A stretch of DNA of 64,000 nt from Exophiala sp. HKRS030. Its lineage: Eukaryota; Ascomycota; Eurotiomycetes; Chaetothyriales; Herpotrichiellaceae. Position 1 is the stretch's first letter. Every line of letters starts with the position of its first letter. The position numbers and the translations under genes were made by a program. The notes beneath the pieces are model-generated. The model did no database searches, was not told the origin of the DNA, and worked only from the letters and a program-made list of their open reading frames with translations. Location: positions 4,653,665-4,717,664 of the forward strand of contig JAHWDD010000003.1 of the NCBI GenBank assembly GCA_023897205.1, given 5' to 3'. Below, one piece after another: positions 1 through 11,222 of the stretch.

Positions 1-1140
1 TGATAATGGTAGAATAAGAAGGACTTGCCCTCGAGTTAGACCACCCAGGAAGGTGGTTCCACGGGTGTCCTAACTAAGATATGTCATCGTACCTAGAGAC
101 CAGCGTAAGGCTATCTGGCTCGATGGGCCGAAAACAGCCTTCCAAGCCGTAGAACGGCTCTTCGCTGACATATTTGTGGCCCCTGATTGCATTGTAAGTA
201 AGTCCTAGTGATTTATGTCCGAGGAATGTTGGCTACAACTGGCCCCTTTACCTTTTCACGTGTTGAAGGAATCCCCGCGCATGCTTGAGACGCCAATGAT
301 CGCGGGATCCTTAAGACAGCCTATAGACCCGCGCGAGTGTTTGAAACTTGATCGAACTGGGGCGGAAAATCTGACTTGTGAACAATCTTGCAAGCGATGG
401 CTACAGACATATCAAACTTGACTTGGTCGGGCTAGCGTATACGAGCTGGCTTGGCTGTGATCAACATTTCACCAGATTCCCAGGTTCAAGTATAGACCTC
501 GGGACCACAATAAGAGTCAGTTCATTTGTGGACCACGATGAAATATTATCGCAATATTCCTATCCCTCGAATCATCTTTAAACCGTTAGTGCATACGAGG
601 GACACAAGCATTGCCCACAAGCCACCCGTCGTAGGGCTGGGCCAATCAGGCTAAGGCCCCCTTCCCCAAGGCGTGAGATCTGAGAGAAAGCTCACGCAGG
701 AACGTACTTATGATATTGACAGTACGCATTCTGCAGCGTCTAGAAGGGTGAATTCGTAATCTCGCAGACTGTACCTGGTCCTAATTTCTAATAATGGCAT
801 GGTAGTGTTCTCGGCTGCGGTTGGTTGTCATTGCATCAAATGTGGAGGTTCAAATCCAGCGTACTGTATGTAGCTTCTGTATCAAACGATCCCGCCCTAC
901 CAAATAACTTCTTCTACCAACTGATGTCACCTCATCGGGACATTCAAGGCAATCTCGCTTCCATAGATGCTCCTGAATTCGAATCGAGGAGGGTCGAGGG
1001 TTTAGGCGCCATCGTCTGTTGCGGGCAGTAGAACTATGGCACATGCACCATATATAGTTCAGGACTTCCCTCCTGGTTGAATGACAATGTTGTTACGCTA
1101 ATTCTTTTGTTCAATTCAATACCCTAAAGGCCATTACACC
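1..1140. other. Intergenic, upstream of the carboxypeptidase gene
   Basis: Only unrelated ORFs under 70 codons occur here, on both strands, with no fungal-looking splice pattern joining them. The last 100 bases form the presumed core promoter of the following gene. A stretch near 800-880 has a tRNA T-loop-like string but does not fold as a tRNA. I see nothing else. Confidence 0.5.
1051..1057 (+). promoter_or_regulatory. TATA-like box before the carboxypeptidase
   Basis: The sequence TATATAG lies about 85 bases before the ATG at 1141, a usual distance for a TATA box in a filamentous fungus with a short leader. This is a motif call only; no transcript start is visible. Confidence 0.35.
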
Positions 1141-3273
1141 ATGTTTGTTAAATTTTCCTTACTTTTCAGCCTTTGCGGCCTTTCCCTTGCTCAGTTTCCT
1201 ACCGCTCCGACAGATACAACGCTTGTTACTTCAGAGCTCAACCCCTTAGTGCAGTTATCTTATAAACAAGTAAGTATTTCAATGCTCTATTTATGGGTAG
1301 TTCTGACCTGCATCTCAAAGACCGATCTTTGCGAGACCACACCGGAGTGAAGTCTTTTTCGGGATACGTGCATCTTCCGCAGAGCGCGTTGACCGACTTG
1401 AGTGTTGACTTCGATATCCACACCTTCTTTTGGTTCTTCGAGGCTAGAAAAGATGCCCAAAGTGCTCCGTTGGTCGTCTATCTAGCAGGAGGCCCCGGGG
1501 AGAGTTCAACATATGTGGCCATGAGTAGCGAAGGGGGTCCTTGCTTTGTCAACATGGACATGAGCGGCACCACACTCAATCCATGGTCCATGAACAACCA
1601 CGCCAATGTTCTCTACATTGATCAACCTGTAGGAGCCGGTTTCTCCTACACATCCCTAGTCCCTGCCACGTATACGTTAGACAACATCGTCACACCGTTA
1701 AGTGAATACGGCGACAATGTTCCCCAAGTCAACGCGACGTTGGGACAGGGGACATACTCCAACCCGGCAGTTTGGGCTACCACAAACACCACCATCTCCT
1801 CTTCCAAGGCCTTGGGCCACTTCTTTGAGCATTGGCTGACCCAGTAAGTTTCTCATATCGACCCCAAGACACTTTTCTCAGGAAATTTCATTAACCGGAA
1901 GCCCTTTTTCAGATTTCCCGAGTATCCATCATCGAACAAAAATATTGGTATATGGGGAAACTCTGTATGTGTACCTGGTTATTCAAGAGTTGGAGTTGAC
2001 GCTGTTGCTAATGACTCGATAGTATGGAGGTTATTGGGCACCCGCCAGTGCAGCGGTTCTTGACAAGAAGATCAAAGAGTCAGCGACAGATTCACCACTT
2101 CGCCAGTGGACGGTCGACAACGTTGGCGTCACCAACGGTGTGATTGACATTTTGAACGACATGCCCTTCCTTCCAGAGTATGCCTTCAATAATACCTACC
2201 AACCGATGATCCCTGAAGAGGTCTATCTGTCAGCACAAGGCAACTTCTCGCGCGAGGGAGGCTGCCGCGACCTCATCACACAATGCCAGGCAGCGGCTCG
2301 TGAAGGCGACTCCGAAGGCGCAGGCACAAATGAGACAGTGAACACGGCATGCCGCGCCGCAAACATCGATTGCTTCAGAGATGTCGGCTCGACCATTGCT
2401 TTCGGCGGTGTATCGGCCTTCGACATCGCAGTGAACCTGACCAGTGAAGGCTCAGACCCCTGTCCATTCTATTTGCCCGTACAGCTCTTCTTGAATCGGG
2501 AGTTGGCGCAGAAAGCGCTGGGCGTTCCGCTGAACTTCACGTATATCTCGCAGACGGCCCTTCGAGCGTACAACCTCGACCTTCCTGCACAGCCGACTCT
2601 CGGCACAGGTGACTTGATGCGCGGCACAAAGAGTAACTTAGAATATGTGCTACAGAACGACATCAAAGTCGCTCTGGTGTACGGCGATCGTGACGCTCGG
2701 TGTCCCTGGATTGGCGCTGAGAACGCTGCCCTGAATGCCAACTACAGCGGAAGTACAAGCTTCAATCAAGCCGGCTACCAATTCATCACCACCAATAGTT
2801 CTTACCAAGGCGGCCTCGTCAAGCAATTCGGCAAATTCAGCTTCTCGCGCGTCTTTCAATCCGGTCACGCCGTCAATGCCTACCAGCTCGAAACAGTGGA
2901 TCAAATATTCAGCCGTGTGATTTCCGGCAAGGACATCGCGACTGGTGAGCAGGACGTTGGCGACCAATACTCCACCTCCGGGCCGGGGAGCAGCTTCAGT
3001 CTGGTCCAAGAAACCCTGCCCCAGACACCGGGAACATGTATGGTGTTTGGAGCCTTTCAAGACGTGTCGGTCTGGTCAATGTTGGCGGACTCGACCTCAG
3101 ACGACGGCCAAAGTAGCTCCAATAGCACTGGAACTGACAATGGTTCTAGCTCTGGCAATGGCACTGACAATGGCAATGGCAGTGCCTCGGAAAATGCGTC
3201 GAGTAAGGTCCAAGGCGGATCTTTCTCTGCATTACTATTTTTCCTGTCTGTCGCCTTCTATCAGCTTCTATGA
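1141..3273 (+). CDS. Serine carboxypeptidase (peptidase S10), secreted, probably GPI-anchored; apparent 1-nt frameshift
   Basis: Removes C-terminal amino acids from peptides in the secretory pathway or at the cell wall. Exons: 1141-1269, 1321-1843, 1913-1964, 2023-3273; introns are GT-AG and the third has a good branch site (GCTAATGAC). The N-terminus is a signal peptide (cleavage after about residue 17). Family motifs include GGPG in exon 2 and the nucleophile motif GNSYGG (Ser ~235, where most relatives have GESYGG), split by intron 3. The acid is in GDRDARCPW (Asp ~459) and the His is in SGHAV (~517). The tail is rich in Ser, Asn and Gly and ends in a hydrophobic segment, like a GPI signal. 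Predicted length is 651 aa. At 1341-1347 the conserved CETTP lies in one frame and GVKSFSGYV in the next, so one G seems to be missing. It could be a pseudogene, but nothing else is damaged and a sequence error is likelier. Confidence 0.85.
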
Positions 3274-3836
3274 ATCTATGAGACTAGTTAATCATGTACA
3301 ACTCTTCTTGCCGCAGAGCATCGGGGTAGGATTGTCAACGTAAAAGTATTATTTACGCGTTGGTTTGGGGAACGTTTCTGTTTCAAGATAGCTTGCTTCG
3401 ACGTTTCTTACCTTACGTGAAACTGGCGTGTGACCGACTATCGAGCATTTGAGAGAGTCACCAGCGCGGGAGAAATGTCCTCAATCTACTCCCTAGACAG
3501 TACTGTCCAAGTGAGCACAGTAATGAGTCGTTGATGAGATTAGATTTCGCCAAGACTCATTAACGAGGAGGAGAGTTGGGAGGTGAGTGGGTAGTGACCG
3601 GCGTTTAAAAGCGGCACAAGCTGGGTCGGCTCCGTGTCGATTTACATACCTAGGCACCTAGTGGCACCTACTAGGGACTCTTTTGACGCGTTTATGCGCG
3701 ACATCCTGCCAAGAATGTTCGGGTTCAACATCATCGACCTCGTTGCCAGATGAAAAGCACATACATACTTGTTTAAAAGTGATTGCCATACACATCATCT
3801 CCTTGTGCTCTTGCTATTTGGGAGTATCCACGCATC
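3274..3836. other. Intergenic between carboxypeptidase and dynamitin genes
   Basis: This is the terminator of the first gene and the promoter of the next, which lies on the same strand. It holds no long ORF. Around 3650-3675 there is a small imperfect repeat (CACCTAGTGGCACCTA). Confidence 0.5.
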
Positions 3837-5524
3837 ATGGCTCTGAGTAAAAAGTACGCTGGCTTGCCAGATCTGGTATGCTTGCCACCCCTATGCATCC
3901 GCTGCCCTCACGGCATTCCTAACTCGATATCAAGGACGCTGCACCCGAAGTGTACGAGACGCCAGATCTAGCCGACGACGTATCTACAGCACAGGTAAGC
4001 TCGAATCGAACATAACGATCGGCATCAGCAACTATCTAGACTGAATACTTCAACCTCCAGACCGGCACAGTCCGCACCATCTCCCCGATCCCTTCACCGA
4101 CATCCTCTGGCGATGAAGACGGAGAGGAGAGATTTAACAAGCAAAACCTGGATCGTCGACCGCTTGACCGTGAGCAAGCACGAAGAAGATTTGCCGGGTC
4201 AAGAGTCGATGCCAGGAATGTGGATTTCTCCGATAATGTTGGTGGTGCAAGGGCCTCATACCGTACGCGGAGCTCGAGGCGGAGAAGGCGGAGGAGGGAA
4301 GGTGAGGGCGATGCACAGTCTAGTGACAGTGAAGAGGAGGAAACGGTTGCTAGAAAGATTGCGAGGTTGAGGAAGGAGGCGGAGGAAGTCCGGCTTGAGC
4401 TTGCAAGGTTAGAGAAGAATAAGGACGACGAGGCAGAGTTTGAGGACAGTCTTGAGCAACAAGAAGGAAACCTTGACAGCAAGCCAGAGGAGGCTCAGGA
4501 TGAAGTAGAAGAACTCAGTCGCATCCTCGACGGGCTGAGTTCCAAGGCCGGCTTGACTGGGAAAGGCACCACTGAAGACCAATTCCTGTCACAGCTGAGC
4601 CATGGGGCGCGACAGCGACAGCGCCCTCCTACAAAAGATCCAGATGAATCCTCCACTGCTGCGAAAGCCGACCCAGACAGCACACTCCAAGCTCACCCTC
4701 TACCTGCCATCGCCGCCTTTGCAGATCGACTCACCGCTCTTGAATCCGCGCTCGGCGTGTCATCTACAAGCGCCACCTCACAAACGACATCCATCCTCCC
4801 AACACTAGCCCGACTATCGACACAAATCACAAGCCTACACAACACTCTGGACCCGAAAGACCCCTCCAAGAACGGCAGCAAAGGCCCAACACCGCAATCG
4901 ACGACCTACAACACTGCGCTCCTGGACTCAATCTCAGCCAAACTGCGAACGCTGACCAAAGAATCGCACGAGCTTGACGAAACGCGCAAACGGGCGCGCG
5001 AGACGCTCGACCAACTGCGCGAGAAACGCACCGGCCTGCTAATCTCCGCCAGTATCCAACACAGCATGCAGCCACGACGTCCGTTCACCACCGGCGTCAA
5101 CGACGCGACTAGCCCCATTGACAAATCGCAAGAGACCCTCGCCGAACTCAACCGGCCGGACGACGAGTCCCAAACCCTGACATCATCGCTCTTTCTCGAA
5201 GAACAATCCGCACGCATCACCGCGCTGTACCAGACCCTCCCGTCGATCCAGCGGTTACAGCCGTTACTGCCCGTCGTGCTGGAGCGGCTGCGGACATTGA
5301 ACATCCTGCATCTCGGCGCGGCCGATGCGAAGAGTTCGTTGGATCAGCTTGAGAAGCGGCAGGCTGAGATGGAGGCTGAGATCAAGCAGTGGAGAGAAGC
5401 CGTTGAGGGTGTTGAGAGTGGGATCAAGGATCTCGAGGACACGATGAAGGGCAATGTCAAGGTCGTGGGCGATATGGTGGGGAATCTCGAGAGTAGAGTG
5501 GATGAGTTGCAGAAGGGTACTTGA
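3837..5524 (+). CDS. Dynamitin (dynactin subunit 2, p50)
   Basis: Subunit of the dynactin shoulder, which couples dynein to cargo and is needed for nuclear migration. Exons: 3837-3875, 3935-3994, 4061-5524, all GT-AG and in phase, giving 520 aa. The start is set by the short first exon, which gives the family N-terminus (KYAGLPDL, then PEVYETPDL across the first junction). After it come an Arg-rich and acidic linker, a predicted coiled coil at about residues 127-152 (ARKIARLRKEAEEVRLEL), a long middle region with further heptads, and a C-terminal coiled coil ending at the stop. It is longer than the ~400-aa animal protein, as is usual in moulds. It converges on ALG12 with 162 bases between the stops. 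The yeast counterpart is Jnm1. Confidence 0.88.
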
Positions 5525-5686
5525 GATAGATAGTAGATGGCTTTTCCTGTATTTCTCTGGCCTATAAACATTTACACCCAATCAATCAATCATGACCGGT
5601 CCACAACGGCGATAAAGCGTGGAAAACTCCAATACCATGGCAAAGAATAGCAGACATGCTTCAACTCAAGGAACTTGCCGTCACTC

Positions 5687-7709
5687 CTACGATGGTCGAA
5701 TCCCACTTTCCGTCCTCTTCAATATATACAACTTCGGCTCCAGACCCCAATATAGCCACCAACCACGCGTCCAACTCCACCCAGCGTCACCCTTCTCACC
5801 ACTACCAACGGTGCCCAGGATCCTGCTCACGCCGTACCCCTCGCGCAGCAAATCGTGGAATACGCTGTAAACAAATCTCGCCGTCTCGCCATAGACTGTG
5901 CCCGCCAATCTGGCGAGGCCATCATCTCCAAGCCTTCTCTCCTTTTTAGATCCCAGCACCAACGTGCCCCGTCCGGTTTGCGGGTCCAAGACCCGCGGCT
6001 TGCCCAATCCTGACACCGTGCCAACCACATCCCAGGCACCAATGGCTCGAGCAGGGTCCTCCACGACGACATAGTCGAATTGGTTCCAGAAGGCAGGGGT
6101 GAGGAACTCGGTCGCGTTGTCGGATTTATCGTATATCCAGCGTGTGCGCCGTGGTCTGGTGGCCAGGCTGGGTTTGCGGCCGTCGGCAGAACCGGGGAAT
6201 GTGAAGAGTGAGCGAGTGTGGGACGCCGAGGATGGGTGGTCTAGGAAGTGCGTTACACCGGTTTGCAGGGCTAGGTTGGTCAGATGCACGTGTAGTGTGG
6301 GTTGCGGTCGTGAGTGCAAGCTGTGCTCGTGGAGGTGGGCGAGGGCATGGCCACCTGGGTATGTTTGTGAGGACAGCGGGAGGAGAAGAAGGTGAGAGAG
6401 GAGGAATGTTAGGATTGTACTGAGGGTGAGGATGCCAGGGAGGATGGCGTGGCGAAGTTGGGTGGCCGTAGTGCTACTGCTGCGTGGTAGACGGCTGGTG
6501 ATGTGGCTAGCGATGATTGCCAGAGCGGCTGTCAGTGGTGGGACGATGGGAAAGAGGAAGCGTGTTTCTTTGTGTGGGAGAAATGAGTAGAGAGTCGTAT
6601 AGATCAAGGGAGGGGCTAGAATGTCAAGGATCGATGAGTTTACAGGTGTCACCAGGCTGTAAGGGATCAACATGAGGAGCAGCGGATTGAGAACAAGTCG
6701 TGGGACTGCTGATGTGTAGTACCAGTACCAGGGTGAAGTGCCCCATGCTGATGCTCCGAGGGAATCTGCGGACGGGAAGATATTGGAGAGGAAGGATGCA
6801 AGTTCAGGCCATAGCAGCGTCTTGGACTGCCAGAAGAAAGTGTCGACACTGACAGTTAGGAGGAGGCCAACCACGGTGGCGGTCGCGACGGCAGGAAGAA
6901 AAGTCGTTCGGATGATGGTGAGGGAATTTGTGACGCTCCCGGACTTGAAGAGGATGAAGAGGCCGTGCGATGCTAAGAGGAGAGCCAGTTCAGAACGGAA
7001 GACGACGGTCGCGAGCGTCAGTAGATAGAAGGCGAGTCTTGTCCGTTTGACCTGCGAAAGGCCTGACGTTGGATTTGGAAGCAGGAAGCGCAGCGCAATT
7101 GTGCCTGTGGTGATGGAATATCAGCCCAATTGAAGAGACACGGCATCGAACCTGATGTGGAAGCACATACTGATGCCGAAAGCAAACATATTCGGCAGTG
7201 TTCGAGAGGAATAGTAGATGATGTGGAATTGACTGGCTTGTAACAAGACAAACCATTTTGCCGTTGCCTTGCCATATGCCTGCCTCACACCTGACGTGTA
7301 GACTATCAAAGCAAAGGCATTGAACAGACCCAGTAATGCTCGAACTGTATCAATGCGTCAGCTTTTCTTTGATCGTCATTGATCCCCATCGATCTGATAA
7401 GGACTGACCCAGAAATTGCTGTTGCTCTCCAGTCAAGTTTCCATACCACACAAAAGGCCTTGCAATGGATGCCAGGAGAAGTGCTCCAACAAACGTCCTT
7501 GGCACTGCTCCTGGGAAAGTCATATGATCATATTGTGCTTTCAGCCTGAGATAGATGTTCTTGGTCGGTACTCCATAAGCGAGAATGTCGTGTGTTGCCT
7601 GGATATTGAATGATTCTTCCACTTTGGTATATGGTGAGACATAAAGATGGAGGACGATCAACGCCGGGAAAATAAGATATGACAGTTGCCATGTCTCCAG
7701 CCTCGCCAT
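5687..7709 (-). CDS. ALG12: Dol-P-Man:Man7GlcNAc2-PP-Dol alpha-1,6-mannosyltransferase (GT22)
   Basis: Adds the eighth mannose, in alpha-1,6 linkage, to the lipid-linked N-glycan precursor in the ER lumen. Exons (minus strand): 7709-7409, 7344-7171, 7104-5687; both introns are 59-66 nt and in phase, giving 630 aa. Family landmarks: [14 protein letters not shown] (residues ~28-41, with the acidic pair expected of GT22), [14 protein letters not shown] (~60-73), then [21 protein letters not shown] across exon 2 and [13 protein letters not shown] in exon 3. Hydrophobic stretches predict about 10-12 membrane spans. The C-terminal third is hydrophilic. The order of motifs separates it from ALG9 and from the GPI mannosyltransferases of the same family. 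Confidence 0.93.
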
Positions 7710-8082
7710 GATAGATGAAGCTGATTCTATCTCGATTCTTGTGTTTTACAGGATCAAAGGTCAACATAATATCAAAGAAAGGTTGAAACACGACTAGATG
7801 ACACGGGGTTTGTGGTTTGATATCACGTGATCAGCGACATGGAGCCTTGTGACCAGAGTAAATATAGATTCACAACGAGACAACGTTTGAGGCTGGCTAT
7901 GGTAATCCGGGGCTAGATATGACTCTGCGCTGGGGGAAGTCTGTTGGACACCGGAATTTGTCATGCATGTCCATCTATTCCAGGTTTCAAGGACCGAGAG
8001 AATCCGGAATTCTGATATGAACTAAGCGACTGTCTAAGTACCATCTACCTTTCGACCACTGCAAATGCCAACCAGGAAAGTC
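7710..8082. other. Intergenic between ALG12 start and cupin gene end
   Basis: ALG12 promoter plus the 3' end of the cupin gene, which is on the same strand. There is no ORF of note. It contains the TCACGTGA site listed separately. Confidence 0.5.
7823..7830. promoter_or_regulatory. TCACGTGA palindrome before ALG12
   Basis: An exact TCACGTGA lies 114 bases upstream of the ALG12 start codon. CACGTG with these flanks is the known site of Cbf1-type bHLH factors. Assignment to a factor is inference. Confidence 0.3.
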
Positions 8083-8675
8083 TCACTGCCCATGTTTCTC
8101 CTCAAGCAGTTTCCCATTGATTTCCCATGGCACGGCTGCTAGGGTGACACAAATAAATCGAGCAGGCTCCGTCTGGGAGGCATTACGCCAAAGATGGTTT
8201 GTTCCTCTTTGCACGATATGATCCTGGTGTAGAGACTCAGTCGGTGGATTCATTTCGAACAGAATCTACTTACGCCAGGGTTCAACAGCTTGACCTCTCC
8301 ACTGTCCAACTCATGGAGGATTTGACCAATCACCACCACACCAAAGTCGATGGACAAAGTCTGATGCATCAGACTTGCCCCGCCAGGAATCAAATCTACC
8401 ACGAGCAGAGTTGAAGTACCTTCAGTGGTGATTGCTGGGTTCGTCCAACTGACAGGTGTATCAGTCGCTAAGTAGGCTTTGATGTCAGTTTCTCCTTCGA
8501 GTTGCGCAGGTGCGCCGATGACTGAGTATGAACGCGAGTATCCTCCAGCGCCAGGATAGGGGACGTATTTCTGAGGAGGCGATTCGACATAGATACTTTT
8601 TCCTTCTGCATTATGAGATGTGATGTATCGCTGTATAGGTGGTAGGGTAGTGACCGAGTCAACATGGTCCGCCAT
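8083..8675 (-). CDS. Cupin-2 domain protein, 180 aa
   Basis: Small single-domain cupin (double-stranded beta-barrel) of a type common in moulds; substrate unknown. Exons: 8675-8274 and 8223-8083; the 50-nt GT-AG intron is in phase 0. The barrel is visible as LMHQTLSIDFGVVVIGQI followed by GEVKLLNPG (first cupin motif) and, after the intron, DHIVQRGTNHLWRNAS (second motif with its His). The C-terminus ends shortly after the barrel at LEEKHGQ. The start has a purine at -3. Relatives sit beside oxidoreductase or decarboxylase genes in some fungi, but here the neighbours (ALG12 and YOS1) give no clue. Confidence 0.8.
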
Positions 8676-9532
8676 TGTGTTTTGGTATCAATGAAAGTTA
8701 TCAATCAGCTCGATTCTGGAGATTGGTATGCCGAGCCACGAGCATACCAGAAGAACAAATTTCTGAGACGGTTTTTATAGTCTGACTTGTGAGCCTCATC
8801 ATGTTCATGACTCCATTATCATCAACAAGTAGAATCCCTCACCGATCTAGCTGACCAGGTTCCCGGATACCTCAAAAGTAAGCTGCTTTGTGCGTCTCTA
8901 GTCCTTCGTCCCAAGTTCTATCCGCTGCACACATGGCGACTTGGCAGCCTTAGATTTCAAAGAATCAACGCCTGGGCGAAGTTACATACCTGTGCTAGGT
9001 CGAAGTGAGCCAGCCATGCTTACAATGCTCTTTTCCTGTAGGTTTACTCCCTGTCATTATTACAAGGGTAAGCGAGACCAGGTATATGAATAGCCAGCTA
9101 AACCGCCAAGTAATAACTTCGAGAGGATCATATTACGAGCCCATACCTTGATAGACTTGGCGGTCTCTGAATCGTTAATCAGAATAGCAAGAGTCCACCA
9201 AAAATCGATATGGAGTGAAATTCCAGGGGAAGAGCATTGTAGTCAAATCCATGCCACGAAAGAGACGAATCCGTGGACATTTGCATTTCCGAGTGGTTAG
9301 TTGTGTGTAGGATTTTGAAAGGAAACGTGTACTCGATGTTGGGTGTCGTCTCACAAGGTTCCGCCGCCGCAACCGCATTAGCCGCAAATCTGTCCTCCAC
9401 CAAAAGTTCATCTCCCACATCAGCCATTTACCATTTTACGAACCGTCTTCCCATTGACTCAGATTCCACCAACAAACACTATTCCAGGATCCTGTCACTT
9501 CATTCTCACTCTCTCGACCCTTCACCGCAATA
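8676..9532. other. Divergent intergenic between cupin gene and YOS1
   Basis: Shared upstream region of two divergent genes. An 82-codon minus-strand ORF at 9427-9179 has no recognisable domain, ends in a hydrophobic tail, and lies next to the YOS1 promoter; I do not call it a gene. Confidence 0.45.
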
Positions 9533-10124
9533 ATGTTGAGTCTCTTCGGCTTCGGCCCGCTGATCTATGGTGAGTGCAACCATCTACAACCTCCACCTTC
9601 AACCTCTTGAACCGCGACTATGCCGGTGACTGTACATGTATGCTGACTATGCCGGTGACTGTGCATGTATGCTGACTATGGTGCGTTTTGTCGCCTTCTA
9701 GCGAGTTGCCTGCTCCTCAACGCCGTTGCCATCCTCTCCGAAGACCGCTTTCTCGCAAGAAGTACGTCCTCCCTCATCTTGTCCCGAAAAATCCATCTTC
9801 AACATCCTCCCAAACCCCTACGGTATATTGACCTGACGCTTCATTTCTAGTCGGATGGGGCAAATCCTCTCTCAATGACGCCTCGGGCGGAGCATCTTTT
9901 GGGTCAGTTGGTCAAGATCCCGAGAGCTTTCGCAGCAAGGGCATCAATTTGATATCTAGTATCCGGACTTTATGTCGAGGTATGTTTTGCCAACGAGGTC
10001 CATGGCCGCGTCCCACACCCCTCGACCAAGAGTTGCTACTGATCTACCATTTCTTGTTCTCCCTGCAGTTCCCCTGATAGGCGTCAATCTTGTCATTATC
10101 ATCTATGAACTCCTGCTAGGCTAG
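9533..10124 (+). CDS. YOS1: Yos1-like protein (IER3IP1 family), ER-Golgi transport
   Basis: Small membrane protein of the Yip1-Yif1-Yos1 complex, needed for COPII vesicle traffic from ER to Golgi. Four exons: 9533-9569, 9702-9761, 9851-9979, 10069-10124, all GT-AG and joined in phase, giving 93 aa (yeast Yos1 is about 85). The protein starts MLSLFGFGPLIY, runs through the diagnostic LLLNAVAILSEDRFLARIGWG, and ends with VPLIGVNLVIIIYELLLG. One hydrophobic segment lies at each end, as in the family. The gene is easily missed because no exon exceeds 129 nt. Intron 1 carries a 29-bp tandem duplication. Confidence 0.92.
9616..9680. repeat. 29-bp tandem duplication inside YOS1 intron 1
   Basis: Two copies of a 29-bp unit beginning GACTATGCCGGTGACTGT start at 9616 and 9645 and differ at one base; a third partial copy (GACTATG) starts at 9674. 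The whole repeat lies in the intron, so it does not touch the protein. Confidence 0.9.
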
Positions 10125-11222
10125 CATGGCATGCCAAAGGTCACGATAGCCGCAGTGCGCGACTAGCAAACATATCATGCCTAGCCCGAGACACCAGGTC
10201 ACTCTTTCGCCAATTAGTCCCTCGGTTGTCTCCCACTGTTCATTGACCGCACGCGAGGGAATCTCCGGGTTCCATCTCGCCGATTGGACCAATTCGTTCT
10301 CGAGACAAACAAAAAACTCAATCCACGCCTTTGCACGACGGGTTAGCTTCAACCGAAAGAGGTCTCTGCAATCTTGTGATATGAAGTGAGACTACCACAG
10401 ACGCGGACGATGAACCAAGAAGACCGAAGCCTCAACGCAACGTATCAACTAGTTCTTGGAAATCGGGACGCCATGACGCAGCATCGATCAATTCTCGTCC
10501 TCCTAACCTTATCCATATCCCCATCACCGTCGTCAGAGTCCGAGTCAGAGTCAGAGCCAGACGAGCTACAGCGATCGGCTAAGGTACGATCGATCTCAGG
10601 ACACGGCATCCTCTCTATCTTCTGGCCGTGCGCCTATCTACCGCCCTCAAATTATTCGCCATACTATGAACTGGTCGTGTTGAATGAATAGGTTGGTCGG
10701 TCGGTCTGTACGACCACGAAGCATTCTCGCCGTGCTTACATATGGTACTGCCGGCAAACCCGTAGATTGATCCCCTTGGCACGGCGAGTGAGAATGAAAG
10801 GGTTCTTTGTCGCAGAGGAGATGCAAGACTTGTTCATCTGAGCTAGATACTTGGGTGGCGATGTTGGATGAGCTGTTTGAAACCATGCAAATAGACGATA
10901 CATGGGGGTAGTGTTCGTTGCAGAGCGAAGCGGGAGAAGGAGCGGGAACAAAGCAGAGTAGAGCCATGGATAGATTTTATTAGTTTGTGTTCTTTTTTGA
11001 TATGAAACACAACAATTCAAGAAAACTACCTAACATAGTATGTGCAGAGATTTCGATGGGATTGCCAGAAAAACGCTGAATGTATCCCATACACAGACCA
11101 GACCAGACCAGACCTTGATCCGAAGCTGATTTTCTCCCATTCTTGGTCCAGCAAGCAAATCGGGCGAGCTAGTTAGCAAGCGGGCGAGCGAGCGAGCGGG
11201 ATAGTTTGATACGATATGTAGA
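10125..11222. other. Convergent intergenic between YOS1 and the creB-like gene
   Basis: Both genes end here. ORFs on either strand reach at most 106 codons and have no recognisable domain. Small repeats are present: a GAGTC(A/C) repeat near 10540-10556, (CAGAC)n at 11097-11112 and (GCGA)n near 11180-11196. Confidence 0.5.

Noticed and set aside
790..870. tRNA-like string with GGTTCAAATCC near 845-855
   Set aside because: The T-stem pairs at only three of five positions, and no matching acceptor stem or anticodon arm can be drawn.
4036..5581. Several antisense ORFs of 60-148 codons across the dynamitin gene
   Set aside because: They mirror the biased codon use of the real gene on the other strand.
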